Translations under genes and position numbers: made by a program | The notes under the pieces: model-generated | Database searches by the model: none | The model's input: only the letters and a program-made list of their open reading frames with translations | Told to the model about the DNA's origin: nothing | Part shown: positions 1 through 11,284 of the stretch, piece by piece | How the letters are laid out: every line of letters starts with the position of its first letter | How positions within the stretch are numbered: position 1 is the stretch's first letter | Assembly: GCA_963971535.1 (NCBI GenBank) | Contig: OZ020594.1 | Span: 118,765,127 to 118,829,126, forward strand | Reading direction: 5' to 3' | DNA: 64,000 nt | Origin: Notolepis coatsorum | Taxonomy: Eukaryota; Chordata; Actinopteri; Aulopiformes; Paralepididae

Positions 1-1
1 G

Positions 2-17
2 TTCTGGAATATTCCAG
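2..17. promoter_or_regulatory. Possible heat-shock element (palindrome), also at 4955-4970
   Basis: The bases read TTC-nn-GAA-nn-TTC, three perfectly spaced heat-shock-factor half-sites, inside a perfect 14-bp palindrome (CTGGAATATTCCAG). HSF binding to such triads is established. Whether this site is used is unknown, since no transcription unit is evident beside it. Confidence 0.25.
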
Positions 18-372
18 TAAAAGACGATTATCACAGAATGGCCCAGAATGGGCTGTTTTTTACCTCAAAACGGGTGCTTTTCAAAATGCTCTCAAACGGA
101 AATGAAGTGATAAAAAACCATTCTGCCTTGACAGCACTGACTGGAAAATGATTCTTTGATAAGCGACGGGCAGATTAGACACATAATTTAAAAACATAGA
201 TTAGGCGATATTAACGTTAACATTAGCGCCGATGGTGGCATTCATGCACTAAGTCGTGCGCCCCCTGGTGGCACTGAAAGTGTTAAGCTAATGTACCTTT
301 GTTTACCTGAACGACGAGGCTCCAGAATGATGAGTCTGTGAAACCAATGCTCCAATACGAGCGTCAAACTCG

Positions 373-701
373 AAACTACATTTCCCTCAAAGCTCAGAGT
401 ATAAAGCACATACCTTATTAAACTACATTTCCCTCAAAGCTCAGAGTATAATGCACATACCTTATTAAACTACATTTCCCTCAAAGCTCAGAGTATAATG
501 CACATACCCTATTAAACTACATTTCCCTCAAAGCTCAGAGTATAATGGACATACCTTATTGAACTACATTTCCCTCAAACCTCAGAGTATAAAGCACATA
601 CCTTATTAAACTACATTTCCCTCAAAGCTCAGAGTATAAAGCGCATACCTTATTAAACTACATTTCCCTCAAAGCTCAGAGTATAATGCACATACCTTAT
701 T
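373..701 (+). repeat. 47-bp tandem repeat, about 7 units, promoter-like motif in each
   Basis: Seven head-to-tail 47-bp units, each containing ACTACATTTCCCT and then CAGAGTATAA. The first motif fits the ACTAYRNNNCCC core bound by ZNF143/THAP11-type factors in vertebrate promoters. The sequence just upstream (341-372) matches 41673-41702 in front of the ZBED-like gene, where the motif occurs once. The same array is at 5326-5654. A promoter origin is inference. Confidence 0.85.
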
Positions 702-998
702 AAGCTCGCCTCGAAAGTAGACGAGAGTAGACTAGTGCAGCCGGGGGAGGAGTCGGAACGTTGAACACTTCAGATTTGAATACAGCCTCTCGCCTAGTCT
801 CGCATGGCAGATATCGCGTTCACGTTACCACACACACACCAGTCCAGCTCATTATAATGCGAGGGCCGCGTGCACAATTAGATTAGATTTAAATGTATTG
901 TCATCACACAGCACACTAGGTATTAAATTAATATACCATATTTATATACCATCTTGTTGCACGCTCCTGCCCACCGCATCGCGTGCACGCACACAACA

Positions 999-1110
999 CA
1001 CTGCTGAATAATTCTGTTTTGCATCAATATATTATATATACTGTATATTGAGGCAAAACAGAATTATATATACAGTATATATTGAGGCAAAACAGAATTA
1101 TTCAGCAGTG
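999..1110. mobile_element. Palindromic MITE-like element (copy at 5952-6063)
   Basis: The ends are inverted copies of CACTGCTGAATAATTCTG over roughly 30 bp, with an AT-rich centre holding a second inverted copy of the GCAAAACAGAATTA motif. It has no coding capacity. The superfamily cannot be assigned and no clear target duplication is seen. Confidence 0.6.
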
Positions 1111-1411
1111 TATGCGTGTGTGTGTGTATACAGTATCAGCTGCTGCATCGTTAATGAACTATAAATTTATATAGAATTTGTTAATCTATTCTAGTCGGTT
1201 AACTGTGAGCCAGACGGCTTAGAGAAGTACTGTACATAGACCGGTAATGCTCAGATTGCTCATTGAGTCATGACTATAAATGCAAAACGTAATTGTCGTA
1301 TTTATTATCATTATAATTATTTAATTCCGATGATAGGAACAGTCCGTCTGTAGAATCGACTTGAAGAAGCTCTTGGTACCCAAACTCCTGTATCCAATAA
1401 TAATAATAAAT

Positions 1412-1693
1412 TAGGGATGCTCGATATTGGCTTTTTTACCGATACCGATATTCCGATATTGTCCAACTCTTAATTTCCGATACCGATATCAACCGATACC
1501 GATATATGCAGGGTTTCCCCGTCCAAAAAACTGAATAATTTCAGGTAACTAATAATTTCACTGGATATATATATAACAAATATTGTTATTGTTTTTTTTT
1601 GTTTTTAAACCGATACCGATATTTTCCGATATCACATTTTACTGCCGATATCGGCCGATAATATCGGTCGGCCGATAATATCGGACATCCCTA
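1412..1693. mobile_element. hAT-type MITE with 8-bp target duplication (copy at 6365-6646)
   Basis: Ends are TAGGGATG...CATCCCTA, with GATACCGATAT and ATCGGCCGAT motifs repeated inside. It is flanked by the perfect 8-bp direct repeat TAATAAAT (1404-1411 and 1694-1701). An 8-bp duplication with short terminal repeats is typical of hAT elements. It is 282 bp long, non-coding and therefore non-autonomous. Confidence 0.85.
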
Positions 1694-1720
1694 TAATAAA
1701 TCTATCTGATAAGAGGGGAT

Positions 1721-2267
1721 TAGTGTTGTCACGATACTGGAATTTCTAACTTCGATACGATACCTTGAAAAGTATCGATATTCGATACCATTTTCGATAC
1801 CACAGGGAAAAAGGTTCAATCTTAAAATGTTAAAAAAATAATAATTGCTGGTTGATTCTCCTCAGCTTCTCTCTCGTACTATAAGAGAAGATAAATATAA
1901 CACTTTTAAAATCCTTTTTTTATCTTTAGATCACACATTTAAAAATAACTGTTCATCTCACTTCAATAATTTTTATTGCAGAACATGGAATTTTCTCAAG
2001 CAGACAGATGTAAACACTGTAATCTGTGTTGCATGTACCTGACAAACTGAACTGTTTGTATTACAGTCATATTCCGACTTAACTGAATGCACATGTGTGT
2101 GTGTGTGTGGACTACTGTACTATTACAGGTATTGAAATGAACAATGCAACTTCCTTATACAAAAAAAATATATATTAAATATCGATATTTCGGGAAATAA
2201 GTATTGAAACCGTTTTAAATATTCAGAATCGATATGTATCGATTTTTCGATATTTTTGACAACACTA
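1721..2267. mobile_element. MITE with TAGTGTTGTC terminal repeats (copy at 6674-7220)
   Basis: Starts TAGTGTTGTC and ends GACAACACTA, with subterminal TCGATA-rich repeats on both sides. It resembles common fish hAT-type non-autonomous elements, but no clean 8-bp target duplication is visible, perhaps because the 44-bp minisatellite begins exactly at its right end. The short open frame inside (1845-2042) looks incidental. Confidence 0.7.
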
Positions 2268-3487
2268 AGAGGTACTGTGGTGCCTGGCTCTGAAGGCTGA
2301 GCGTGGCTCTGAGAGGTACTGTGGGGCCTGGCTCTGAAGGCTGAGCGTGGCTCTGAGAGGTACTGTGGAGCCTGGCTCTGAAGGCTGAGCGTGGCTCTGA
2401 GAGGTACTGTGGGGCCTGGCTCTGAAGGCTGAGCGTGGCTCTGAGAGGTACTGTGGGGCCTGGCTCTGAAGGCTGAGCGTGGCTCTGAGAGGTACTGTGG
2501 CGCCTGGCTCTGAAGGCTGAGCGTGGCTCTGAGAGGTACTGTGGGGCCTGGCTCTGAAGGCTGAGCGTGGCTCTGAGAGGTACTGTGGCGCCTGGCTCTG
2601 AAGGCTGAGCGTGGCTCTGAGAGGTACTGTGGCGCCTGGCTCTGAAGGCTGAGCGTGGCTCTGAGAGGTACTGTGGGGCCTGGCTCTGAAGGCTGTGCGT
2701 GGCTCTGAGAGGTACTGTGGGGCCTGGCTCTGAAGGCTGAGCGTGGCTCCGAGAGGTACTGTGGGGCCTGGCTCTGAAGGCTGAGCGTGGCTCTGAGAGG
2801 TACTGTGGGGCCTGGCTCTGAAGGCTGAGTGTGGCTCCGAGAGGTACTGTGGGGCCTGGCTCTGAAGGCTGAGCGTGGCTCTGAGAGGTACTGTGGCGCC
2901 TGGCTCTGAAAGTTGAGCGTGGCTCTGAGAGGTACTGTGGGGCCTGGCTCTGAAGGCTGAGCGTGGCTCTGAGAGGTACTGTGGGGCCTGGCTCTGAAGG
3001 CTGAGCGTGGCTCTGAGAGGTACTGTGGGGCCTGGCTCTGAAGGCTGAGCGTGGCTCTGAGAGGTACTGTGGGGCCTGGCTCTGAAGGCTGAGTGTGGCT
3101 CTGAGAGGTACTGTGGGGCCTGGCTCTGAAGGCTGAGCGTGGCTCTGAGAGGTACTGTGGGGCCTGGCTCTGAAGGCTGAGCGTGGCTCTGAGAGGTACT
3201 GTGGGGCCTGGCTCTGAAGGCTGAGCGTGGCTCTGAGAGGTACTGTGGGGCCTGGCTCTGAAGGTTGAGCGTGGCTCTGAGAGGTACTGTGGGGCCTGGC
3301 TCTGAAGGCTGAGCGTGGCTCTGAGAGGTACTGTGGGGCCTGGCTCTGAAGGCTGAGCGTGGCTCTGAGAGGTACTGTGGGGCCTGGCTCTGAAGGCTGA
3401 GCGTGGCTCTGAGAGGTACTGTGGGGCCTGGCTCTGAAGGCTGAGCGTGGCTCTGAGAGGTACTGTGGGGCCTGGCTCTGAAGGCTG
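2268..3487. repeat. 44-bp minisatellite, array 1 (about 28 units)
   Basis: About 28 near-identical 44-bp units containing GAGGTACTGTGGGGCCTGG and CTGAAGGCTGAGCGTGG. The array starts directly after a MITE terminal repeat and ends at GAGCTCAAAGG. Long minus-strand open frames cross it in two frames only because the unit has no stops there; three units (132 bp) make one 44-residue repeat. It is not a gene. Confidence 0.97.
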
Positions 3488-3514
3488 AGCTCAAAGGACT
3501 GTTTGTTATTTAAG

Positions 3515-4067
3515 ATGTCAAAAGCGCAAATGTAAATAAGGTTGCGTCGCAACACGGTTTTCAAAATAAAGGTCACATATACAAATACCTCTCAATTCTT
3601 ACTAAAAAAAGTCCCGGATATACATAAACATTAATTGGCATAGATCTCTATAAACGGCCCAATACATTGATCACTTTAGGCACACACTGAAACCAGTAAC
3701 ATCACAAATATGAAGCAGGTAATTACCCATACAAATAATAAACCTTTCATGGGGTTATTTACAATAATAATTCATTTGATTTCTAAAGCACTTTTCATTG
3801 TGAAACAAATGTATGCAGAGTTTCTTGTCCTCCTGATTAATGCAATGGTGTGTGTGTTGTGGTGATCTCATTCAAGGAGCACTAAACAAGCGCGTGCACA
3901 CACACACACACAGTTTGTTGTTTTTGTTCTATTAGTGATTTACACACTTTCTCGGTTGGTTCATTATAAAAGATACAAACCTGAAAACAAACGCACTTAA
4001 ATGTTAAATAAAAGGACCACAGTAATGAGGCAGGAACATATTTTTTAAATAATGGTAAAATTGTTAT
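3515..4067. other. No gene seen
   Basis: This is AT-rich sequence present once in the window, lying between the minisatellite and a hAT end fragment. It contains a short (CA)n run near 3897. No open frame, RNA gene or complete element was recognised. Confidence 0.6.
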
Positions 4068-4161
4068 TTAAAAATTTGCCCCTAAAAAATATTTTTTGCC
4101 CCTAAATTTCTCATTTAGGGGCAAGTGTGCCCCTAGTGAAAAAGCTTAGCGTACAGCCCTG
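4068..4161. mobile_element. hAT element terminal remnant
   Basis: This has the same end structure as the hAT element at 51031-52347: repeated GCCCCTAAA / TTTAGGGGC hairpin segments, then GCCCCTAGTGAAAAAG, then a terminal GTACAGCCCTG. No partner end was found to the left, so only this terminus survives. Confidence 0.6.
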
Positions 4162-4168
4162 CCATAGT

Positions 4169-4430
4169 GTTAATCAGTCAGCAGCCTCCAACGGGCGAAA
4201 TAACATTATACGCGAAATAACATATAACGTTACAATTGTACAGTTTCGAGTTAATCAGTCAGCAGCGAAATAAAGAGAGCTTATTATTAATCAGTCAGCA
4301 GCCTCCAACGGGCGAAATAACATTATACGCGAAATAACATAACGTTACAATTGTACAGTTTCGAGTTAATCAGTCAGCAGCCTCCACTGATGTTATGACG
4401 TTACAAACGGGCGAAATAACATTATACACT
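4169..4430 (+). repeat. Imperfect tandem repeat, about 118-bp unit, 2-2.5 copies
   Basis: Units begin TTAATCAGTCAGCAGCC and include CGGGCGAAATAACATTATA and GTTACAATTGTACAGTTTCG. Two units are near complete and the third is rearranged. Confidence 0.8.
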
Positions 4431-4439
4431 CTGCTGCCG

Positions 4440-4740
4440 CGTTCGCTGCGCGCTTCATTCATTTAATTTGGGACCTTGCAGGGACCTCTGCTGCCGTGTT
4501 CGCGGCAAAAGGGGGCGGGGGGTCGTGACTCGTGGCCAATCAGAGAAAAGCTGAACACAAGTAGGTTGCCTTTAATATTCACGCGCCGGGCGTTACCAGA
4601 GTTCATTCTGGAGACTCTGAGCCACGGCAAGCATGAGATCTACTGTATACACGTTAGATCTATACACTTATCGATTTTTTCGAATGGTGATCAGGAGTTG
4701 GAATATACCAGTTGGATACCATCTGATGTCAGGTAAGGAA
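4440..4740 (+). promoter_or_regulatory. Promoter-like GC-rich stretch with possible first exon
   Basis: This short CpG-rich stretch has a CCAAT box (GGCCAATCAG near 4520). An open frame from an ATG at 4633 runs to a good splice-donor sequence (CAG|GTAAGG at about 4734). The encoded residues resemble nothing I recognise and no downstream exon was found. It may be the 5-prime end of a decayed transposon or gene. Confidence 0.25.
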
Positions 4741-4953
4741 TCTATGTTATCAGTGTTAGGATAATCAGACTCGTTTTGATGAAGATATAAGCTTTTTTCT
4801 GATATGTGCTCCAGCGGTTTCACTGTAAAATCCATGAGGAAATGAAAGCGGCTATTATCAGCGCGCGCCTCGAATGTGCATGCGCGCACGTATAATATTG
4901 ATCATCTAGCGTTTATTTGAAAACGATTCATAAATAGGACGACAAATATCAAC

Positions 4954-7900
4954 GTTCTGGAATATTCCAGTAAAAGACGATTATCACAGAATGGCCCAGA
5001 ATGGGCTGTTTTTTACCTCAAAACGGGTGCTTTTCAAAATGCTCTCAAACGGAAATGAAGTGATAAAAAACCATTCTGCCTTGACAGCACTGACTGGAAA
5101 ATGATTCTTTGATAAGCGACGGGCAGATTAGACACATAATTTAAAAACATAGATTAGGCGATATTAACGTTAACATTAGCGCCGATGGTGGCATTCATGC
5201 ACTAAGTCGTGCGCCCCCTGGTGGCACTGAAAGTGTTAAGCTAATGTACCTTTGTTTACCTGAACGACGAGGCTCCAGAATGATGAGTCTGTGAAACCAA
5301 TGCTCCAATACGAGCGTCAAACTCGAAACTACATTTCCCTCAAAGCTCAGAGTATAAAGCACATACCTTATTAAACTACATTTCCCTCAAAGCTCAGAGT
5401 ATAATGCACATACCTTATTAAACTACATTTCCCTCAAAGCTCAGAGTATAATGCACATACCCTATTAAACTACATTTCCCTCAAAGCTCAGAGTATAATG
5501 GACATACCTTATTGAACTACATTTCCCTCAAACCTCAGAGTATAAAGCACATACCTTATTAAACTACATTTCCCTCAAAGCTCAGAGTATAAAGCGCATA
5601 CCTTATTAAACTACATTTCCCTCAAAGCTCAGAGTATAATGCACATACCTTATTAAGCTCGCCTCGAAAGTAGACGAGAGTAGACTAGTGCAGCCGGGGG
5701 AGGAGTCGGAACGTTGAACACTTCAGATTTGAATACAGCCTCTCGCCTAGTCTCGCATGGCAGATATCGCGTTCACGTTACCACACACACACCAGTCCAG
5801 CTCATTATAATGCGAGGGCCGCGTGCACAATTAGATTAGATTTAAATGTATTGTCATCACACAGCACACTAGGTATTAAATTAATATACCATATTTATAT
5901 ACCATCTTGTTGCACGCTCCTGCCCACCGCATCGCGTGCACGCACACAACACACTGCTGAATAATTCTGTTTTGCATCAATATATTATATATACTGTATA
6001 TTGAGGCAAAACAGAATTATATATACAGTATATATTGAGGCAAAACAGAATTATTCAGCAGTGTATGCGTGTGTGTGTGTATACAGTATCAGCTGCTGCA
6101 TCGTTAATGAACTATAAATTTATATAGAATTTGTTAATCTATTCTAGTCGGTTAACTGTGAGCCAGACGGCTTAGAGAAGTACTGTACATAGACCGGTAA
6201 TGCTCAGATTGCTCATTGAGTCATGACTATAAATGCAAAACGTAATTGTCGTATTTATTATCATTATAATTATTTAATTCCGATGATAGGAACAGTCCGT
6301 CTGTAGAATCGACTTGAAGAAGCTCTTGGTACCCAAACTCCTGTATCCAATAATAATAATAAATTAGGGATGCTCGATATTGGCTTTTTTACCGATACCG
6401 ATATTCCGATATTGTCCAACTCTTAATTTCCGATACCGATATCAACCGATACCGATATATGCAGGGTTTCCCCGTCCAAAAAACTGAATAATTTCAGGTA
6501 ACTAATAATTTCACTGGATATATATATAACAAATATTGTTATTGTTTTTTTTTGTTTTTAAACCGATACCGATATTTTCCGATATCACATTTTACTGCCG
6601 ATATCGGCCGATAATATCGGTCGGCCGATAATATCGGACATCCCTATAATAAATCTATCTGATAAGAGGGGATTAGTGTTGTCACGATACTGGAATTTCT
6701 AACTTCGATACGATACCTTGAAAAGTATCGATATTCGATACCATTTTCGATACCACAGGGAAAAAGGTTCAATCTTAAAATGTTAAAAAAATAATAATTG
6801 CTGGTTGATTCTCCTCAGCTTCTCTCTCGTACTATAAGAGAAGATAAATATAACACTTTTAAAATCCTTTTTTTATCTTTAGATCACACATTTAAAAATA
6901 ACTGTTCATCTCACTTCAATATTTTTTATTGCAGAACATGGAATTTTCTCAAGCAGACAGATGTAAACACTGTAATCTGTGTTGCATGTACCTGACAAAC
7001 TGAACTGTTTGTATTACAGTCATATTCCGACTTAACTGAATGCACATGTGTGTGTGTGTGTGGACTACTGTACTATTACAGGTATTGAAATGAACAATGC
7101 AACTTCCTTATACAAAAAAAATATATATTAAATATCGATATTTCGGGAAATAAGTATTGAAACCGTTTTAAATATTCAGAATCGATATGTATCGATTTTT
7201 CGATATTTTTGACAACACTAAGAGGTACTGTGGTGCCTGGCTCTGAAGGCTGAGCGTGGCTCTGAGAGGTACTGTGGGGCCTGGCTCTGAAGGCTGAGCG
7301 TGGCTCTGAGAGGTACTGTGGCGCCTGGCTCTGAAGGCTGAGCGTGGCTCTGAGAGGTACTGTGGGGCCTGGCTCTGAAGGCTGAGCGTGGCTCTGAGAG
7401 GTACTGTGGCGCCTGGCTCTGAAGGCTGAGCGTGGCTCTGAGAGGTACTGTGGCGCCTGGCTCTGAAGGCTGAGCGTGGCTCTGAGAGGTACTGTGGGGC
7501 CTGGCTCTGAAGGCTGTGCGTGGCTCTGAGAGGTACTGTGGGGCCTGGCTCTGAAGGCTGAGCGTGGCTCCGAGAGGTACTGTGGGGCCTGGCTCTGAAG
7601 GCTGAGCGTGGCTCTGAGAGGTACTGTGGGGCCTGGCTCTGAAGGCTGAGTGTGGCTCCGAGAGGTACTGTGGGGCCTGGCTCTGAAGGCTGAGCGTGGC
7701 TCTGAGAGGTACTGTGGCGCCTGGCTCTGAAAGTTGAGCGTGGCTCTGAGAGGTACTGTGGGGCCTGGCTCTGAAGGCTGAGCGTGGCTCTGAGAGGTAC
7801 TGTGGGGCCTGGCTCTGAAGGCTGAGCGTGGCTCTGAGAGGTACTGTGGGGCCTGGCTCTGAAGGCTGAGTGTGGCTCTGAGAGGTACTGTGGGGCCTGG

Positions 7901-8293
7901 CTCTGAAGGCTGAGCGTGGCTCTGAGAGGTACTGTGGGGCCTGGCTCTGAAGGCTGAGCGTGGCTCTGAGAGGTACTGTGGGGCCTGGCTCTGAAGGCTG
8001 AGCGTGGCTCTGAGAGGTACTGTGGGGCCTGGCTCTGAAGGTTGAGCGTGGCTCTGAGAGGTACTGTGGGGCCTGGCTCTGAAGGCTGAGCGTGGCTCTG
8101 AGAGGTACTGTGGGGCCTGGCTCTGAAGGCTGAGCGTGGCTCTGAGAGGTACTGTGGGGCCTGGCTCTGAAGGCTGAGCGTGGCTCTGAGAGGTACTGTG
8201 GGGCCTGGCTCTGAAGGCTGAGCGTGGCTCTGAGAGGTACTGTGGGGCCTGGCTCTGAAGGCTGAGCTCAAAGGACTGTTTGTTATTTAAGAT
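4954..8293 (+). repeat. Segmental tandem duplication, copy 2
   Basis: Direct copy of 1-3514, differing by a few base changes and by exactly four fewer 44-bp minisatellite units (176 bp shorter). It contains the second copies of the 47-bp array, the three MITEs and the minisatellite. The near-identity points to a recent event. Confidence 0.95.
7221..8264. repeat. 44-bp minisatellite, array 2 (about 24 units)
   Basis: Same unit and same flanks as array 1. Variant units (GGCGCC forms, a GCTGTGCG form, a GAGTGTGGCTCC form) occur in the same order in both arrays. The four-unit difference therefore arose by one local loss or gain near the left end. Confidence 0.95.
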
Positions 8294-8549
8294 GAGGTCG
8301 ACTCGGCACTGACAGATTTGTGTTCATTGTGCTGCTTTTATAAAGCCTCAAATGACGGCTTACAATATTTCATGAAGCAAAGTATTTTGTTTGTCTAAGA
8401 TTTAAAAAGGTTTAAACTTTACAGCACTGACAAAGTTGAACAAAGTGCTGTACAAGTCCCACAACATTAAAAAAAAATTCTAAAGATTTAAAAAAATAAA
8501 TAATATTTTATTTATTAGGGTCGGCCAACCAAGGTGTCAATGGCAGTAG
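8294..8549. other. No gene seen
   Basis: AT-rich sequence following the duplicated block. No element or gene was recognised. Confidence 0.5.
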
Positions 8550-8830
8550 GTGTGGTGGCCGTTTAACATTCCAGACTGCAGGCAGTAACCAATCACGCCG
8601 CATCATCAAACTAACCGATGCCAGTCTGGTCTTCAAAATCCTCCATGGTCTAGCCCCACTTTCCGATTTTTCACCTCCAGGTTCACCAGAACTGTTGTAC
8701 CGGGTGACTTGGCTGTTCCATTAAGGACAAGTACATTTAGCAAATCAGCCCTCTCCGTGAGAGCTGCCAAGACCTGGAACTCCATTCCAAGTTACATGCC
8801 GCCTGGGCATAACACGGATCACCTGAGGCC
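8550..8830 (+). mobile_element. Decayed LINE C-terminal fragment
   Basis: Translation of about 8590-8700 gives residues like LTDASLVFKILHGLAP, the conserved C-terminal block after the reverse transcriptase in many CR1/Rex1-type fish LINEs. It is followed by a LRTSTFSKSALSVRA-like segment in another frame. Several frame changes are present, so it is a dead fragment. Confidence 0.5.
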
Positions 8831-9224
8831 AAGGGCTTGCTCTACGAGGGCATGATGAGACTGAGTCAGAGTTAATAAAATCGTGGAAACTTTTTAGAGC
8901 TACTATGTACATTGTTTTCAAAGCAGCTTCACATTGAAAGTGATCTCACAGACAAACTTAAAGCAGAAAGGATCATTGATGCGCGAAACGTCGCATTTTT
9001 TCTGTTGCATTAAGGTAAGACAATGGTTAATCATATTGGATGTCTTCATTTGAACAATTAATTTGCACTATATGAAATGAGTGGGGCTCGCTGTAGTAGC
9101 CTAGTGGGTGTGTGTATTGTATGAAATCAGAACCTGGACAGCACCGTTTGCGTGCAAGCAAAAAAGAAAAAGGAAAAAATTTGCACACGCTGCGCGAGTT
9201 ACCATCCCATCTACAGCCTACCCT
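8831..9224. other. No gene seen
   Basis: Short overlapping open frames on both strands near 9030-9230 have no recognisable content. The sequence immediately to the right begins the left arm of the large inverted repeat. Confidence 0.5.
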
Positions 9225-9544
9225 AATGTCCAGCTCACCCGCCACCTATGGATTGTACAACTTCAAGGCTCCTTTCTCGCCGCTTCTGCAAGGAGGAGCA
9301 ATAAGAGGAAACAATGTTTACATGTTTGTACTTACAGATGTTGTGGTGTCCGGTCTGCTGTCTGGTTCCACAAGAAGAAGGTTCTGATCCAGATGTTTGA
9401 GTAGAAAGCCTTGGTCCAGTAGAGTTCCGTCACAGAGACACTTTACACTAGAAACACACAAAGCTTGTGTCAGTCATTCAGGAAGATGTTGTTGTGGTGC
9501 GGATCGAGGGCGAGGCTACTTTCAGAGAGGAGAGGGAAAACACG

Positions 9545-10270
9545 TGAGAGCAGCCGGGGAGGAGGCAGGGAAGTGGAGAAAACACACGAGAGCAGCCGGG
9601 GAGGAGGCAGGGAAGTGGAGAAAACACACAAGAGCAGCCGGGGAGGAGGCAGGGAAGTGGAGAAAACACACGAGAGCAGCCGGGGAGGAGGCAGGGAAGT
9701 GGAGAAAACACACGAGAGCAGCCGGGGAGGAGGCAGGGAAGTGGAGAAAACACACGAGAGCAGCCGGGGAGGAGGCAGGGAAGTGGAGAAAACACACGAG
9801 AGCAGCCGGGGAGGAGGCAGGGAAGTGGAGAAAACACACGAGAGCAGCCGGGGAGGAGGCAGGGAAGTGGAGAAAACACACGAGAGCAGCCGGGGAGGAG
9901 GCAGGGAAGTGGAGAAAACACACGAGAGCAGCCGGGGAGGAGGCAGGGAAGTGGAGAAAACACACGAGAGCAGCCGGGGAGGAGGCAGGGAAGTGGAGAA
10001 AACACACGAGAGCAGCCGGGGAGGAGGCAGGGAAGTGGAGAAAACACACAAGAGCAGCCGGGGAGGAGGCAGGGAAGTGGAGAAAACACACAAGAGCAGC
10101 CGGGGAGGAGGCAGGGAAGTGGAGAAAACACACGAGCAGCCGGGGAGGAGGCAGGGAAGTGGAGAAAACACACGAGAGCAGCCGGGGAGGAGGCAGGGAA
10201 GTGGAGAAAACACACGAAAGCAGCCGGGAGGAGGCAGGGAAGTGGAGAAAACACACGAGCAGCCGGGGAG
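9545..10270. repeat. 42-bp minisatellite, about 17 units
   Basis: Units contain GAGAGCAGCCGGGGAGG and GGAAGTGGAGAAAACACAC. Since 42 is a multiple of three, each frame encodes a 14-residue repeat, giving long but meaningless open frames on both strands. Two further units lie at 11157-11262, beyond an inserted element. The counterpart in the right arm (40114-40290) has only about 4 units. Confidence 0.95.
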
Positions 10271-11156
10271 GTAGCCCCTTTCGTGACTTTCGGTTTGCAA
10301 GCCTGTGGCTTTTGTGACCGGAGTCACTTGCCCACCCGCCCCGATCACCCAGTAGCGAAACGACCAAGCGTCGCCAAGGGGCTCGCGGTGTGTCAAGAAT
10401 ACATCAGATCTGAATTTCAAAGATACCCAGCGTACAATATGGGTCTAACACAGCTTCACGATGGGGTCTGGAAGCTCGGAGTTGCTAATAAACAGTTTAA
10501 AACATTGTTACTCGACAAGTGGTATTTACAGACCGAACGTCCATCTCCGCCGTTGGTGTCACAGCGCATGCGCACCAAGCCGCGTTCACGTTACTGGGAA
10601 GAAGCGGAAGAACCAGTTTCCGACTGGGAAAAACCATTCACGTCAGCCTCCTAGTGGTAATTCCTACTAGGACATATGGGATTCTTTTATAGACCCCATA
10701 TCTCCCACTTCGCGTCACGAATTGCGGAAGTATGGATGTGGGCGTTTCATCCATATATATATATAGAGTCAAAGCGTGAAGGCTTCCTAGTTGTAGCAAC
10801 GAGATGTCCTCTGGTTCTTCCGCTTCTTCCCAGTAACGTGAACGCGGCATGGTGCGCATGCGCTGTGACACCAACGGCGGAGATGGACGTTCGGTCTGTA
10901 AATACCACTCGTCGAGTAACAATGTTTTAAACTGTTTATTAGCAACTCCGAGCTTCCAGACCCCATCGTGAAGCTGTGTTAGACCCATATTGTACGCTGG
11001 GTATCTTTGAAATTCAGATCTGATGTATTCTTGACACACCGCGAGCCCCTTGACGACGCTTGGTCGTTTCGCTACTGGGTGATCGGGGCGGGTGGGCAAG
11101 TGACTCCGGTCACAAAAGCCACAGGCTTGCAAACCGAAAGTCACGAAAGGGGCTAC
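10271..11156. mobile_element. Long-TIR (foldback) DNA element inserted in the minisatellite
   Basis: Terminal inverted repeats of about 345 bp (10271-10620 and 10812-11156), near-perfect, start GTAGCCCCTTTCGTGAC and end in its complement. The loop is about 190 bp and contains no transposase. Flanks CGGGGAG on each side could be a 7-bp target duplication, but the flanking array makes this ambiguous. The superfamily is unassigned. Open frames inside the arms mirror one another and are not genes. Confidence 0.85.
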
Positions 11157-11284
11157 CGGGGAGGAGGCAGGGAAGTGGAGAAAACACACGAGAGCAGCCG
11201 GGGAGGAGGCAGGGAAGTGGAGAAAACACACGAGAGCAGCTGGGGAGGAGGCAGGGAAGTGGATTACTACAACAGGGATTACTA

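Larger units (their letters stand above)
1..3514 (+). repeat. Segmental tandem duplication, copy 1 (open at the left edge)
   Basis: The first 3514 bases recur from 4954 at a constant offset of 4953 bp, nearly identical. Similarity stops at 3514/8293, just after the end of a 44-bp minisatellite. The block contains a 47-bp tandem array, three MITE-like elements and the minisatellite. The left end lies outside the window, so the full unit is unknown. It has no convincing gene. Confidence 0.95.

Noticed and set aside
373-701. CRISPR-like array
   Set aside because: Repeats are directly adjacent without unique spacers, and the genome is a vertebrate.
2215-3576. Long minus-strand open frames (up to 453 codons) over the 44-bp arrays, also at 7168-8271
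   Set aside because: They are produced by a stop-free tandem unit. Two overlapping frames on the same strand are equally open, and there is no start context or domain.
9397-10420. Open frames on both strands over the 42-bp array (14-residue repeats)
   Set aside because: The unit length is a multiple of three and lacks stops in several frames. The right-arm copy has only four units, so no protein is conserved.
10283-11231. Matching proteins on both strands around 10283-10654 and 10638-11231
   Set aside because: These are mirror translations of the inverted arms of one non-coding element.
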